From contig NC_088313.1 in the NCBI RefSeq assembly GCF_910592395.1, forward strand, positions 1,862,501 to 1,926,500: 64,000 nt of DNA, written 5' to 3'. The notes under the pieces are model-generated. The model was given only the letters and a program-made list of their open reading frames with translations, was not told the origin of the DNA and made no database searches. Made by a program: the position numbers and the translations under genes. This stretch comes from Lineus longissimus (taxonomy: Eukaryota; Nemertea; Pilidiophora; Heteronemertea; Lineidae). Shown one piece after another: positions 35,201-44,900 of this stretch; position 1 is the first letter of the stretch, and each line of letters starts with the position of its first letter.

Positions 35201-38200
35201 CAAGACAGCTACTTCCTGGAATCCCAGTTTATCCAGAACAGCAAATCTGGGTTCTTCCTGGATTTGAAGCAGACCCTAATAGTGGTAGAACACTGATCTT
35301 TTTCTTCTGCGTAAGCTCTGCACTTGGAGGTGTCATTATCCAGACAGTATTCCCCTCTTAGGCCAAATGGGCGTTTTAACATGCCACTACAGTTAGGTAT
35401 CAATTGGGTTTATTGGCACAGTGACTCGGTCTTTGGCCAGACTGATCTGTCCAAAAGTGCTAGCAACTGAGCTGCAAGTATTTGGCTCCTGTGTTCGACC
35501 TTCCAAAAGGTTAGATCTCAAGTGTTCTTTCTATTAAAATCTCACCTAGTAGCGGTTCTTTGATATCCTCCAGGTCAAGATTAGCACAGATGTCCTCGAT
35601 AACAGTGCCGGATATTTTAAGAGCGGCTTCAAGCGATTTCCGGTGGCCTAGACTCCGGTAATGAGCTTTCAGTGTGTCAACTTGTAGGAAAGATTTTGAA
35701 CAGAGCTGGAAATAAATAGTTTATTGATAATAGAGATTTAATCTTGACATATCTGTCTTTATTAGTGCAATCAATAGATCAGTGCATAGTGGTTAGAGTG
35801 CAGGTTCATAATCATGAGGCTGTGGGTTTGACACTGTTGGGATCACCTTTATTTTGTCTTCGAGTAATTGATCAAGGCACTTAACCCTACTTGCATCTCT
35901 CAACCCAGGAGTGAATGGGCAGCTGATGCTGGCAGAGATAGCAATGAATGTGGAGTGCTAGCATGGAGAAGCAGCAGGGGAGTCGGGGTTGAAAAAAATA
36001 TCAGATGAGCTGACTCAGACAGGTCCTTTCTTGTTATCAACAGCTTTTGCAAGGAAAAAAAGATAATAGTATAATACTCCAAGTGATAAGAACAGACTCT
36101 TTCCCAATGCAGACTTCCTCTTTTCATGCTCAAAACTACATGATGATCATACCTTACAGTTGAACTTCCCACCATCGTGCTCCCCCTCTTCCTTCTCTTC
36201 ATTTCCATCACCGCCCGCTGAAAATTGAAATGATACAAAAAATGAGACCTAACATAGCAACAGCCATTAAAATCCTCAAATAAAATTAAATAGCAGGGTA
36301 GACAGGCTTTGCACGTAGCCACTCAGCCAGGGACAGTAGAACTTCTCTATCAAGGACACAATCGAGACTGACAAGTGCTGTCCTTAATAGAGAGGTGTCC
36401 TGATTACAGAGGTCAATTGAATGGAAACTACATGTACCACTTTGGGACCAAAACTAGTGTCCTTCATGGAGAGATGTCCTTAATAGAGAGGTGTCCGCTA
36501 AAGGAGGTTCCAATGTACCTAACAAGTCATCCTGTTTCTTCGCTGCTTGCTTGGCATGGAAAATACCGATGACATGACTCTGGTAAGCGCGATCTCCTTT
36601 ACAGTATATGGTGCACACATCACAGTATATGAGGGCATTTGCACCAGAACTTTTCTGAGATTCACCATCCTCTTGGTTCTCAATCTCCTCCGTTTCACCA
36701 TTCTAAAAATAAATCAAATAGCTCAAGATTCATACACAATAAAGACAGACATTGACCGACAATATTTCTGATTGATATAATAACTAATAGGTCTAGCCAT
36801 CAAATGGAAATGACTATCTGTCCATTGGTCAAAGGCCCTAAGATTTGAACTCACATGCATAGGTGGGACCAAGGGAGTCCACCCTTCCATCTCTTTCTAC
36901 TACAGCTGAAGAATCTTTCATACAATGTCATACTAGTGACCATGATATTTTGGAATTGGTTTTCATCCTGGATCCCCCTGCCATGTGTCAAACTGCAAGC
37001 CTATGTACTGCAGTGTACATGCGTTTAATATCCTAAAGTGTTTAACTAATATATCATGCGAAAAACCAAAGTCTCATGTTTCAAACTCCCAAGTGTCAAA
37101 TTACCAATGTGACAATAATCTCTTCAAGTGTCAAACTCGCCTGTGCAAAGCCCCAGCTAACGTGAAACCCTCTCGTCACTACTGTCCATGCGAGAAACTT
37201 ACCCCTTCCTCCATTACAATATCCTCCCCTTTTTCCCCTTCCTCCATAACAATATCCTCCCCTTTTTCCCCTTCGGAATCTGCACAGTGACTACCGGATG
37301 AAGACGATTCTTCGTCATCAGCATCCCGCCCATCACCTGAGCAGACAACAGGGGATTCACAAGTCTCAGTTGCAGCGGACCCTGGGACTGCATTGTCGTC
37401 TGAGACAGTAAGTCCAATCACCGAATCCACAACATCATCCAGCTCTTCTGCAGCATCTTCTTCACCTAAAGTATAATGAAACACATTTATCCTTAGTGGT
37501 GGACACTTGTACATTTTAAAAAGACAACTGTCAACAGCTCTCACCTTACACACAAAGGTCACCAAATGTTCAGGAAATGTTGCTTATTAGGGTAATGACC
37601 ATCAAGTTTATTTTCATGACAAGTTGATATAAAACCAGGTGTACCGGTATGCTGTTTAGGATGACCCAAGATGTACAAAAACCAAGACAAAATCATTAGG
37701 CCTTTTTTGACAAAGACGTATCAGAGGCAAAACAAAACAAATGCGCACACTCAGAACACATCAGGAGGCCTAAGCCAACTTTGGACAATGCCATATAAGC
37801 CACTGTCACCATTGTTCCATGTGAAATGCATCGCCTGACTGTGGTCTGCGCCCTACTATAATTTACTTCTACGAAAAGGACGATCACGATGCCAAGATCA
37901 CCTCATAACGTGCAACGAGTAAATACCTTTTGTCCATTTTGATATGACATTACCACAGGCAACTGAAGTTAAGCATTACATACATGTACAAGAAATAATG
38001 CATCGTGGCCCCAGACGGCGGACACTGTAGAATGGGGAACACCGATTTTTTTTGGGGGCCTGTGCAGTCGAGTGGCCTAACAGCCACCGGCCGGCGACTT
38101 TTATTCATCATGTTCCTGGACGTTTTTACTGCGATTGCATTGTGCACGCAACTTAGAACGGGCCTTTTTAACAGAGAATTAATGATATAAGTCAGATGCG

Positions 38201-38287
38201 TTCCATAGCTCAGTGCTTTGATTCTAAATTGGAGAATTATTGACCTTTTTCCAGACAGGAAAGCGATGGCTTCTCGTCGTCGGACAT
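29297..38287 (-). CDS. Triple U1/matrin-type zinc-finger protein with RGG/MGNQ tail
   Basis: Twelve minus-strand exons in agreeing phases: 38287-38245, 37465-37203, 36702-36519, 36217-36153, 35705-35546, 34808-34666, 34437-34278, 33242-32957, 32584-32487, 32060-31483, 31289-31245, 29353-29297; 2082 nt, 693 aa. Order: acidic Ser/Glu/Asp-rich start with a duplicated GEKGEDIVMEEG; three fingers of C-x2-C-x12-H-x5-H form at 129-151 (CDVC...H..H), 184-206 (CKLC...H..H) and 259-281 (CTIC...H..H); a helical region to about 335 (KELALKYAEEIIESKGRG); an RGG/SGR stretch about 380-430; and a Gln/Met/Asn/Gly-rich region 468-660 with a seven-residue NIGMRDQ-type repeat. The H-x5-H spacing is that of U1-C/matrin fingers, which usually bind double-stranded or structured RNA. 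With the RGG and low-complexity tail this suggests a nuclear RNP protein. No named orthologue was recognised. Exon 3 has a weak donor created next to a MITE; the last intron holds a large minisatellite. Exon 1 and the two smallest last exons are the least certain. Confidence 0.85.
29430..29660 (-). mobile_element. tRNA-headed SINE
   Basis: On minus the head reads GGGGCAGTGGAAGAGAGTC (A-box-like) and, after a CAT anticodon-like position, GTGGGTTCGACTCC (B box). The body follows and ends AAGCACTGTATAAGAACTC with an AT-rich tail. It resembles a tRNA but cannot fold as a functional one with a normal acceptor stem, and related bodies recur at 11275-11450. It lies in the last intron of the zinc-finger gene, in sense orientation. 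Confidence 0.75.
29762..31232. repeat. 71 bp minisatellite, about 20 units, higher-order
   Basis: Units carry ACCCCAAGGGGAAACC, AAACACCACCC and CATAACCTGCCATCCAC at about 71 bp spacing. Blocks at 29965-30216 and 30314-30565 are almost identical, including the same truncated unit (near 30112 and 30461), so a five-unit block of 349 bp was itself duplicated. CCCCAAGGGG is a palindromic core in each unit. Open minus frames of about 83 codons only reflect a stop-free unit. The array lies in the last intron of the zinc-finger gene. Confidence 0.95.
33375..33886. mobile_element. ~512 bp element with 16 bp inverted ends
   Basis: CTATTCTAAAATACCT at 33375-33390 has its exact reverse complement at 33871-33886. 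The interior is non-coding apart from a 137-codon minus frame that crosses the boundary. It lies in an intron of the zinc-finger gene (exon 7 to 8). No target duplication was clear, so the class is undetermined. Confidence 0.6.
33889..34052. repeat. Large near-perfect hairpin (foldback)
   Basis: Two ~76 bp arms (for example GGACCTTGGTTGAGTTACC and GGTAACTCAACCAAGGTCC) surround a ~12 base centre, with few mismatches. It directly abuts the element ending at 33886, so the two may form one composite foldback transposon. It would form a long stem in the zinc-finger pre-mRNA. Confidence 0.9.
34525..34637. repeat. Degenerate CCCCCGGACATTTAC tandem repeat
   Basis: Six or seven imperfect units of about 17 bp built on ACCCCCGGACA lie between exons 6 and 7 of the zinc-finger gene, only about 30 bases from exon 6's donor. 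Confidence 0.8.
35380..35460 (-). mobile_element. Fragment of the 26345-26590 repeat family
   Basis: ATCAATTGGGTTTATTGGC followed by a GGTCTTTGGCCAGA-like motif is the reverse complement of the family's central part. Confidence 0.55.
35772..35960 (+). mobile_element. tRNA-headed SINE with conserved-core motif
   Basis: GTGCATAGTGGTTAGAGTGC, then CATAATCATGAGGCTGTGGG and TTTGACAC, gives A- and B-box-like blocks. Downstream AATTGATCAAGGCACTTAAC is the conserved core motif seen in many animal SINEs. It lies in a zinc-finger gene intron, antisense to the gene. Confidence 0.75.
36334..36517 (+). mobile_element. Pogo/Tigger-like MITE abutting a splice donor
   Basis: Element 36334-36515 (CAGTAGAACTTCTC...GAGGTTCCAATG), with TA at 36516-36517. 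On minus, exon 3 of the zinc-finger gene ends at 36519 and the intron begins GTACATTGG: its +2 and +3 bases are the TA target copy and everything from +4 is MITE end. The left side lacks a clear TA. Confidence 0.85.
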
Positions 38288-39764
38288 TTTAGTTGTTGTT
38301 GTCGTGACAAGAATCCCCCAATGCTTGTCACAGGTCTCGTTAGAGAGTTTTTCCCGAATGTACGCGATGATGACGTGCCCCATTAACAGGACGTAACATC
38401 TATTTTAACATGCGCCTGGGACTAATGGTCTGCTTAGACTGAAACCCAGTATTGGAAGAAGATGTAAAGAGCAAGCTCTAGTGAACTCACACAACTGTTT
38501 GACATGGGGGGAGCCCCCCCCCCAACCCCCGTCCTTCTGACATATTTAGCCAGTACATTGGGGGATGAGTCTCCAAAACCCTCTCCCCGTTCTCTGAAAG
38601 TGACAGGTTTTAGCCAGTACATTGGGGGAAGGCCCCCTAACCCCCCCCCCTCATTGGACTCTAAAATTAGTATTCCTTGGTTGCAGTGATTGTTCACAGA
38701 TGGCGCGGTACGGCGCACTGAAAATCCCCATCGTGTTCCCCTCGGCAGAAAGTTAAATCACCCGATGACCTAGTTCCAGTGTGACGTCGTTGAAATGGAG
38801 GTCTGTGCGGGTTGCTGAACAATTTCAGTAGGTATAAACCGTAATTCGAGGTCCTTAATCTCTACTAATTAGCCCCTGTCAGTGCACGTCGAAGTATGAA
38901 ATTCCAATGGATACGATTATTCGATTAAACAGTATCAGTTCTCTCTCTTTATGTGTCGATTCCTTCTGAAGTGGGGTGAATTTCCCGACGGCGACGGTCA
39001 GACGGTACCGGCAGCTCTGGGTTTTTTTGTCTTCGATCATCTGGATGATGCCGGGCCGACCGCATGCAGTGCCAGTGGTGCACCACGCATGTGATTGATT
39101 TGCTAGTCTGATGCATTGCTGGATGTCAGTGCAAAGATACTTTCCTCAAAATCTGTGTGTATAGTATAACCTGGCTGCTTGGTTCAAGCATCATCATCAC
39201 ATTTTAATCAACTCTGTTTCAAGTCTGGGACCCTGGGCTTTGCTTGACTTGTGGATCAAAGAGGTCAAAGGGCAAAATTTAAATGCCTGCACTTATCCCA
39301 GACTGGTGCAGTATGCTAGGCACTTCAAAACTGGCCAGCATCAACCTCGTCCCCAGTCATTGTGCCCTCTGCTATACTTGACGCAAAACGGCGTATCACT
39401 ATCATCAGCAAAAATTTCATTGGGAATTGTATCACCACGTCATCGGAAGATTGTGCATTGATTATATCGCCACTTTTTATTGGGAATTAACATCATGACG
39501 TAAATGGCGGTATAACGCAGAAGTGGCGATATAATATCGCATAACTTTATGTAACGACTAATGTCAAGAGTCAAGACGCAAAATCAAATGGCAATGATAT
39601 GCAGGACACGGCGATATATAAATGTCAGTGCAAGGCTTCGGTCTATCAATGAACAACTTGATGAGTACTATCATGACAAGTGGTCTTCCGAGATCTTTTG
39701 GTTAGCCAATAGTGGGGTAATTCTTTTATGTAATTGGTCGTTGCAGGATGATGAATTGTAAAAG
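38288..39764. promoter_or_regulatory. Divergent interval between zinc-finger and CD20-like genes
   Basis: This region should hold both promoters. It contains C-rich tracts and a direct repeat of TTTAGCCAGTACATTGGGGG at about 38546 and 38611. An acceptor (TCGTTGCAG at 39738-39746) suggests that the exon carrying the CD20-like CDS starts at 39747. No other coding exon was recognised. Confidence 0.45.
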
Positions 39765-39807
39765 ATGACAGAGACTACAATCACACAGAGTGGTATGGTG
39801 ACACACC

Positions 39808-41973
39808 ATGTCTCAGCAGACCAAGGTTCGTTTTGGGCATCCGGTGGTCACCTCATCAATGGGAGCATGCTATACACTTCCATCACGAGGTGAGTTCCAA
39901 AAAAAGAAACGTAGGGAGCGACATCCTGCTGGGGACTCGTCCGTCAGTCACGTCAGTCAAAATGGTGCTAAATCAATCACAACACCGGAAATCCCACCAT
40001 TCAGCAGGTCAAGCTCCGTTTGTGATAGACCCAGCCCAGTACGAGAGGTACCAAGCCCAGTTAGTAGCTGCAGAGACAGTCCAGTCAACAGCGCTGCAGC
40101 CAGTCCGATTCTGCCGAGACTGCCAGAAAATCTTAGAAGACCAAGCCCAGAAGACAAAAGCGATCAACGGTTACCAACTTTGGACAGTCCTAGTCCTGCC
40201 AGAGAGAGCAACAGGCCTTCACCAGCAGGGTCGATCCCTACAATACCAGAGGAGGAGGAGCCGAATTCACAGGCAGGATCATTCTCCTCGAATCGTAGGC
40301 GGAGGCACTCCTCTGGACAACGAGTGGTTCGGAGGACTCGAACACGGCACCACAGGCCGGTGTTTGCCAGTCGGAAAGTGGACGTCTTGGGGCAGATGCA
40401 GATTATGTGTGCTGTGCTCATCATAATAGTGGAATTATTACTTGTCACAAAGTTCCCATTACCCGATCATTTTCCTGGGATAGGATTCGTAGCTGGGTTA
40501 TGTTTCCTGGTCTCTGGTGGCCTTGGTATCTTGTCCTCATGTACACAGAAACATGCACAGATTCTACTGTGTATGATGACTGCTATCATTGCCATGGTGG
40601 TGGCTGCGTTTGTTGCAGTGTTCGCTACACTCGGGTTTATGGAATCGCTAAGCTATCAAGGCTATGGAGACGATGGCGATGATCACGAGGTGCTAAATCA
40701 ACTGTTTTACATGCTACAAGCGATAATTTGTTCTATCGAAATCATTGGCGCGCTTGGCCAGGCTACCATCTGTTGTTGTGCTACTTGTTGTCTGGATTGC
40801 AAATGCCGTCGACGAGCAACAGAAATCACGGTGATTTATGCGACATGTCCTACGACAGGCTCATTAGACGACATTAAAAAACCTGAAGAAAGTGCTGGCG
40901 AAAAAGAAATGCACGACTTCGTCGACAGAATAAAAGATGAGAAGGATTTTGATGATAAAAATAATAAGGATGAGGGAATAGAAAACGATGAGAGTACAAG
41001 TGGCTGTGAAACAATGATGGATGACGAGGATGTGCTAAAGAGTAACGAAGAACTAAATGAATTCTGGGTAATTCCCCGTGTAGTTAGAGGCGGCCAGCGT
41101 GCTCGCAGTGATTCTAGTTCTTCGAAAAAGCGTGAACGGCAGCCAAGTGGCAATAGCGGTAAACATCGGCATTTTAGCGATTCTAGTGTAAAAAGTGAGA
41201 AACGTGATCGGAATTTTAGTGGAAGTAGTGCAAAAAGTGAGAAACGTCGACATAGTTCCTCTTCAAAAATGTATGACAAAAAAGAGCGCCATGATTCTGG
41301 TTATCCAGAAACCCCTGTCGATAGTATTGCACCTACTTTTGATAGAACTACCATATTGGACCCAATGGTTCTTGTGAATTATGGGTCCGGTGATACGATT
41401 GTTCGAAATGAACGCGGTTCTGAATCGAGTGTGAGAGGATCACAGCAAACTGTTTGTAGTGAGCGGAACTCAGACGCTAGTAATAGATGTTTGGAACAGG
41501 CTGATCCCAGTGCTCAAAATTTACCTGGTTGTTCAGCTCATTCTGTTCAGCAGTGTCGTAGCAATTCCCAGGACGAAGATTCTGTGTTCGTTGACGTGGA
41601 ATATGTTCCACAGAACACTGTTCGTACCACTGTGGTTATGGATGATTCTTTTACAAACTCAAATTCTTGTTTTGGAGATTCTCGAAATGACATGTTATTA
41701 GGAGCTAGTCGCGATGATTCTCAAACGCGTGATATCACTTTATTCGAATCCTCTCTTCGGCGTGTACGGGCGGAAGAGAATCTACAGCGTGATAGTTCAG
41801 TACAGAACTGCCGCGGACCTTCACGCCAGGATTCGAACATGTCAAATGTGAGTGATTGTCTTTCAGCCCTAGGTTTACAGTTGAGCAGCTTACAGACATC
41901 AGAAGAGGATACATCTGAATCCAGTGGAATAAAGTCCATGAGCAGAGAGTCATCCTTGGAGTACACATCGTGA
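39808..41973 (+). CDS. Four-pass CD20/MS4A-like membrane protein with long disordered tails
   Basis: One uninterrupted 721-codon frame. Residues 1-190 are Ser/Pro-rich with many SP sites (RRPSPEDK, DSPSPARES), then basic (RRTRTRHHR). Four hydrophobic segments follow at about 197-214, 222-242, 248-273 and 298-323. The first, VDVLGQMQIMCAVL, and second, GIGFVAGLCFLVSGGLGIL, resemble the LGxxQI and GxxFxxSGxLSI signatures of the MS4A/CD20-like superfamily. A Cys cluster (CCCATCCLDCKCRRR) after TM4 suggests palmitoylation. The ~390 residue cytoplasmic tail is acidic, then Ser/Arg/Lys-rich with repeats such as SVKSEKRDRNFSGSSAKSEK. MS4A proteins are typically 200-300 aa, so these tails are exceptional. 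The start at 39808 is preceded in the same exon by ATGs in other frames, one opening a 42-codon frame (39765-39893) that overlaps the start. A consensus-like donor (ACGAG, GTGAGT) at 39889-39890 could allow an alternative transcript. Assignment to MS4A is by pattern only. Confidence 0.75.
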   Translation: MSQQTKVRFGHPVVTSSMGACYTLPSRGEFQKKKRRERHPAGDSSVSHVSQNGAKSITTPEIPPFSRSSSVCDRPSPVREVPSPVSSCRDSPVNSAAASPILPRLPENLRRPSPEDKSDQRLPTLDSPSPARESNRPSPAGSIPTIPEEEEPNSQAGSFSSNRRRRHSSGQRVVRRTRTRHHRPVFASRKVDVLGQMQIMCAVLIIIVELLLVTKFPLPDHFPGIGFVAGLCFLVSGGLGILSSCTQKHAQILLCMMTAIIAMVVAAFVAVFATLGFMESLSYQGYGDDGDDHEVLNQLFYMLQAIICSIEIIGALGQATICCCATCCLDCKCRRRATEITVIYATCPTTGSLDDIKKPEESAGEKEMHDFVDRIKDEKDFDDKNNKDEGIENDESTSGCETMMDDEDVLKSNEELNEFWVIPRVVRGGQRARSDSSSSKKRERQPSGNSGKHRHFSDSSVKSEKRDRNFSGSSAKSEKRRHSSSSKMYDKKERHDSGYPETPVDSIAPTFDRTTILDPMVLVNYGSGDTIVRNERGSESSVRGSQQTVCSERNSDASNRCLEQADPSAQNLPGCSAHSVQQCRSNSQDEDSVFVDVEYVPQNTVRTTVVMDDSFTNSNSCFGDSRNDMLLGASRDDSQTRDITLFESSLRRVRAEENLQRDSSVQNCRGPSRQDSNMSNVSDCLSALGLQLSSLQTSEEDTSESSGIKSMSRESSLEYTS

Positions 41974-44900
41974 GGTACAGTGTAGTTTGCTAGCTATACT
42001 TTGCAGTTGCATGAAGTGTCAAGAATCCTACTGGGTGTTAATACCAAAGTTATATTTTGGTATGGTACGTATTCTTGTTGGTGTCAGACGCCCTTCCACT
42101 GCGACCGTGCCAGGAAGTTACCAAAAGCTGTTTGTATCAGAAAATGCAACAACAATTGTTCGTTTACATTTGGTGACATCCAATGATGACACCCGTGTTC
42201 TCACGGCTCGTAGATGAACTGGGTTGTCGCGAATCTGATACAACCTGGTACTGATATTTTTAAGGGCAGGAGAAGTTCTGGTTTTATCATGATGTTAAAA
42301 CTGCATGCAAGTGTCATGCAGATATTTTTATTGGAGAAGTACATGTGCTTCTTTCCGTCGCACCAGAATGTGTTCAAGATGTTTTTGTTGTTCATCCTTA
42401 AAAACGAATGAGGATGGCATGAGAGTGTGGTATTATACTACTCATTATGACAAATTTTTATTTTTGAAACTAGGTCTACCACAAACGTTGTGGTTACTTG
42501 CACGTAAACATGAGATTTTCTACTTTTGTGATTGCTGTTTGACCGATTCCAAGATAAGCAAGTCACTAGTAAACTACTGTGTGTATAGAATTTTCATATT
42601 TCCACCAAAAGATTTCTTAATTGGTATTGTAAAATGAAAGAGCGAGGTACATGTTTTGAGTTGAGTATCAGTAATGATGCTCGGGACTGAGTTATTTGGA
42701 AGAGAACAGACCGACTGACCCCAGACTACCGTTGAGTGAGCCCTGTTTATAGCCATCTGTGAATCTTCAACAGAAAAATCGTCGTCAACAATTACAATGC
42801 CTGTAAGAGAGCTGATCTGAGCATTTTAACCAGTGGTCAACTCTAATGCCCATGTACCTCACTCATCAGTCAGGGCTAGAAATTCGTTGCACAAGGGGAC
42901 TGCAATTTTTGGCCCAAGGAACATACCAAAAAGGGCACTTAACCTATTTTTTTGAAAACGAAAAGGGCAGCAATATTGAAAAGTGTAAAAAGAAAAATCT
43001 GCAGAGACTTGCCAGTCAACGGAGAGCAGCACCGAGGGAATCCCACTATTCTTGCTCTGACCAATGCCAATTAAAATCACTTTTTGGAGCTTTTTGCCAT
43101 ACATAAAATGTCTTTGCTTTTAGAGCTTTTATTTGAATCTAACTCTGCCATTGATGATTTTTGTAAAAAATTCAGACTTGCACTTTTAGTTTCAAAATTG
43201 AATTCAGCTTTCATGAAAGATTTGACATGGAATTTATCACATTCCTGAGGGAAAATTGGATCTGATTTGGATATGAAGGTGACTGATCAAGAATGAAGAA
43301 AGACAATTCTCTTTAGTCTTCATAAATTCTTGGCGATATCATAATACATGTAATAAGTGTACTCAATATTCCGGTTATTGTGGTATTCAAAAAATAGCAG
43401 GCATTACAGTGATAACTGATTACTCTTCTTTTTTTTTAATATACACGGATGACAGAATCATAGTTTTTTTACTCTCATGAACCAATGTTCCACCTGGAGG
43501 TCTTCTTGGTCAGCTGCAGATCATAATTTTGTTACAGCCAGTCATTGATTGCATTCATATTTGAGCAAATTCATCAAAGCTTCATGTCAGGTAGTACATC
43601 CTTCCATAAAATCTATATTAACCGACATATTTCCCCAATCCAATACCCTGTCTGCTTGTAGAACTTTTACAGCATGTACAGTGCACACATATTAGACCAT
43701 TTTCTAACACTGAGGCTCTGTAATATACATGTAACCATGAAAAATTAGAGCATTTATTGTACTTTAAACTTGTCTTAAGTTTGATTAGATTACATTTTAT
43801 CTGATAAAATAATAGGCTGAGGAAATATCGGGCATGGGCTTACTTTCACTTTTGGTTAGACGAAAAGCCAGTTCACTTTGGGAACTAGGTCATCCCGACA
43901 GTGCCGTGTCTGATGAGGTACGATGTAGGCATATGACTCTATGAGTGAAGGTACACGTAGCCCTTTGAAATACCATTTGGCAGTAATTATACGTTATTTA
44001 TAGTGTATCACGAAATGAAATTTGTGAGCAAATTCGCCAATGTTTCACTTTCCGTTTCTCGAACATTACCGAGTTTACAGTATGCTTCGTTTCAAAATCG
44101 AACTAAAACTAAGTTATCTTTCACAGGTTCGCCTTTGTTCAGTGTGCATCACATGATAATTCCAGTCGATTTTCATTCTCGTCATGTTCCTAGGAAATTG
44201 TGACTAAAAGTCGTAAAAAATGCTTTAGATGGAAGAATCCGATGCACTTTAGGGGCCCTGTTGTTGTTTATGAGTCCAGTAAAGGTACTGATCAGAGCGG
44301 CTCATTTTGCTGGGAGCTGGGACGGCATTGAGCACATCCTAAATCAACTTGTTTACCATCTCGGTGATTGGGGACATTCGGAATGGGAGTTGTGTGTACT
44401 TTTCATGTTCCTTGACATAAAAAGCCAACATTGACCCGTCCTAGACCTGGTTGTCAAAGTGGTTCGATTGTATCATCCCCCCCCCCCCCAACTTTATTTA
44501 CATTTTCACCTGGCCCAGGGGTGCCTGGGCTACCGTGTAAAGATAGGGCAGTTCCTGGAAATAACCTGCTGACACATTGTGAATATTATTAGAATTGATT
44601 CAAAACATGGTTACATCATGACAATGACGTCATTCATCATGGCCATTCTATGCATCCTTGGCTGTCAATTCATATCTAAATTCAGATTACTAATAATAAC
44701 CACTGGTTAGTTATGCAAATTGTATTATTTGTCAACATATACCTGGTTGATTGTGTTCTATTGAGTAATGTTTGTGGGAATAAGATTTAGAAACCACATT
44801 TGAGTGGAATTTCCCCAAATCCTGACCACAGCGTCCCCAAGTTCAGTTGGGTGAATGTTTACACGAGAGCTTCAAAGCTGTGTCAAGGCCATTCAATAGA

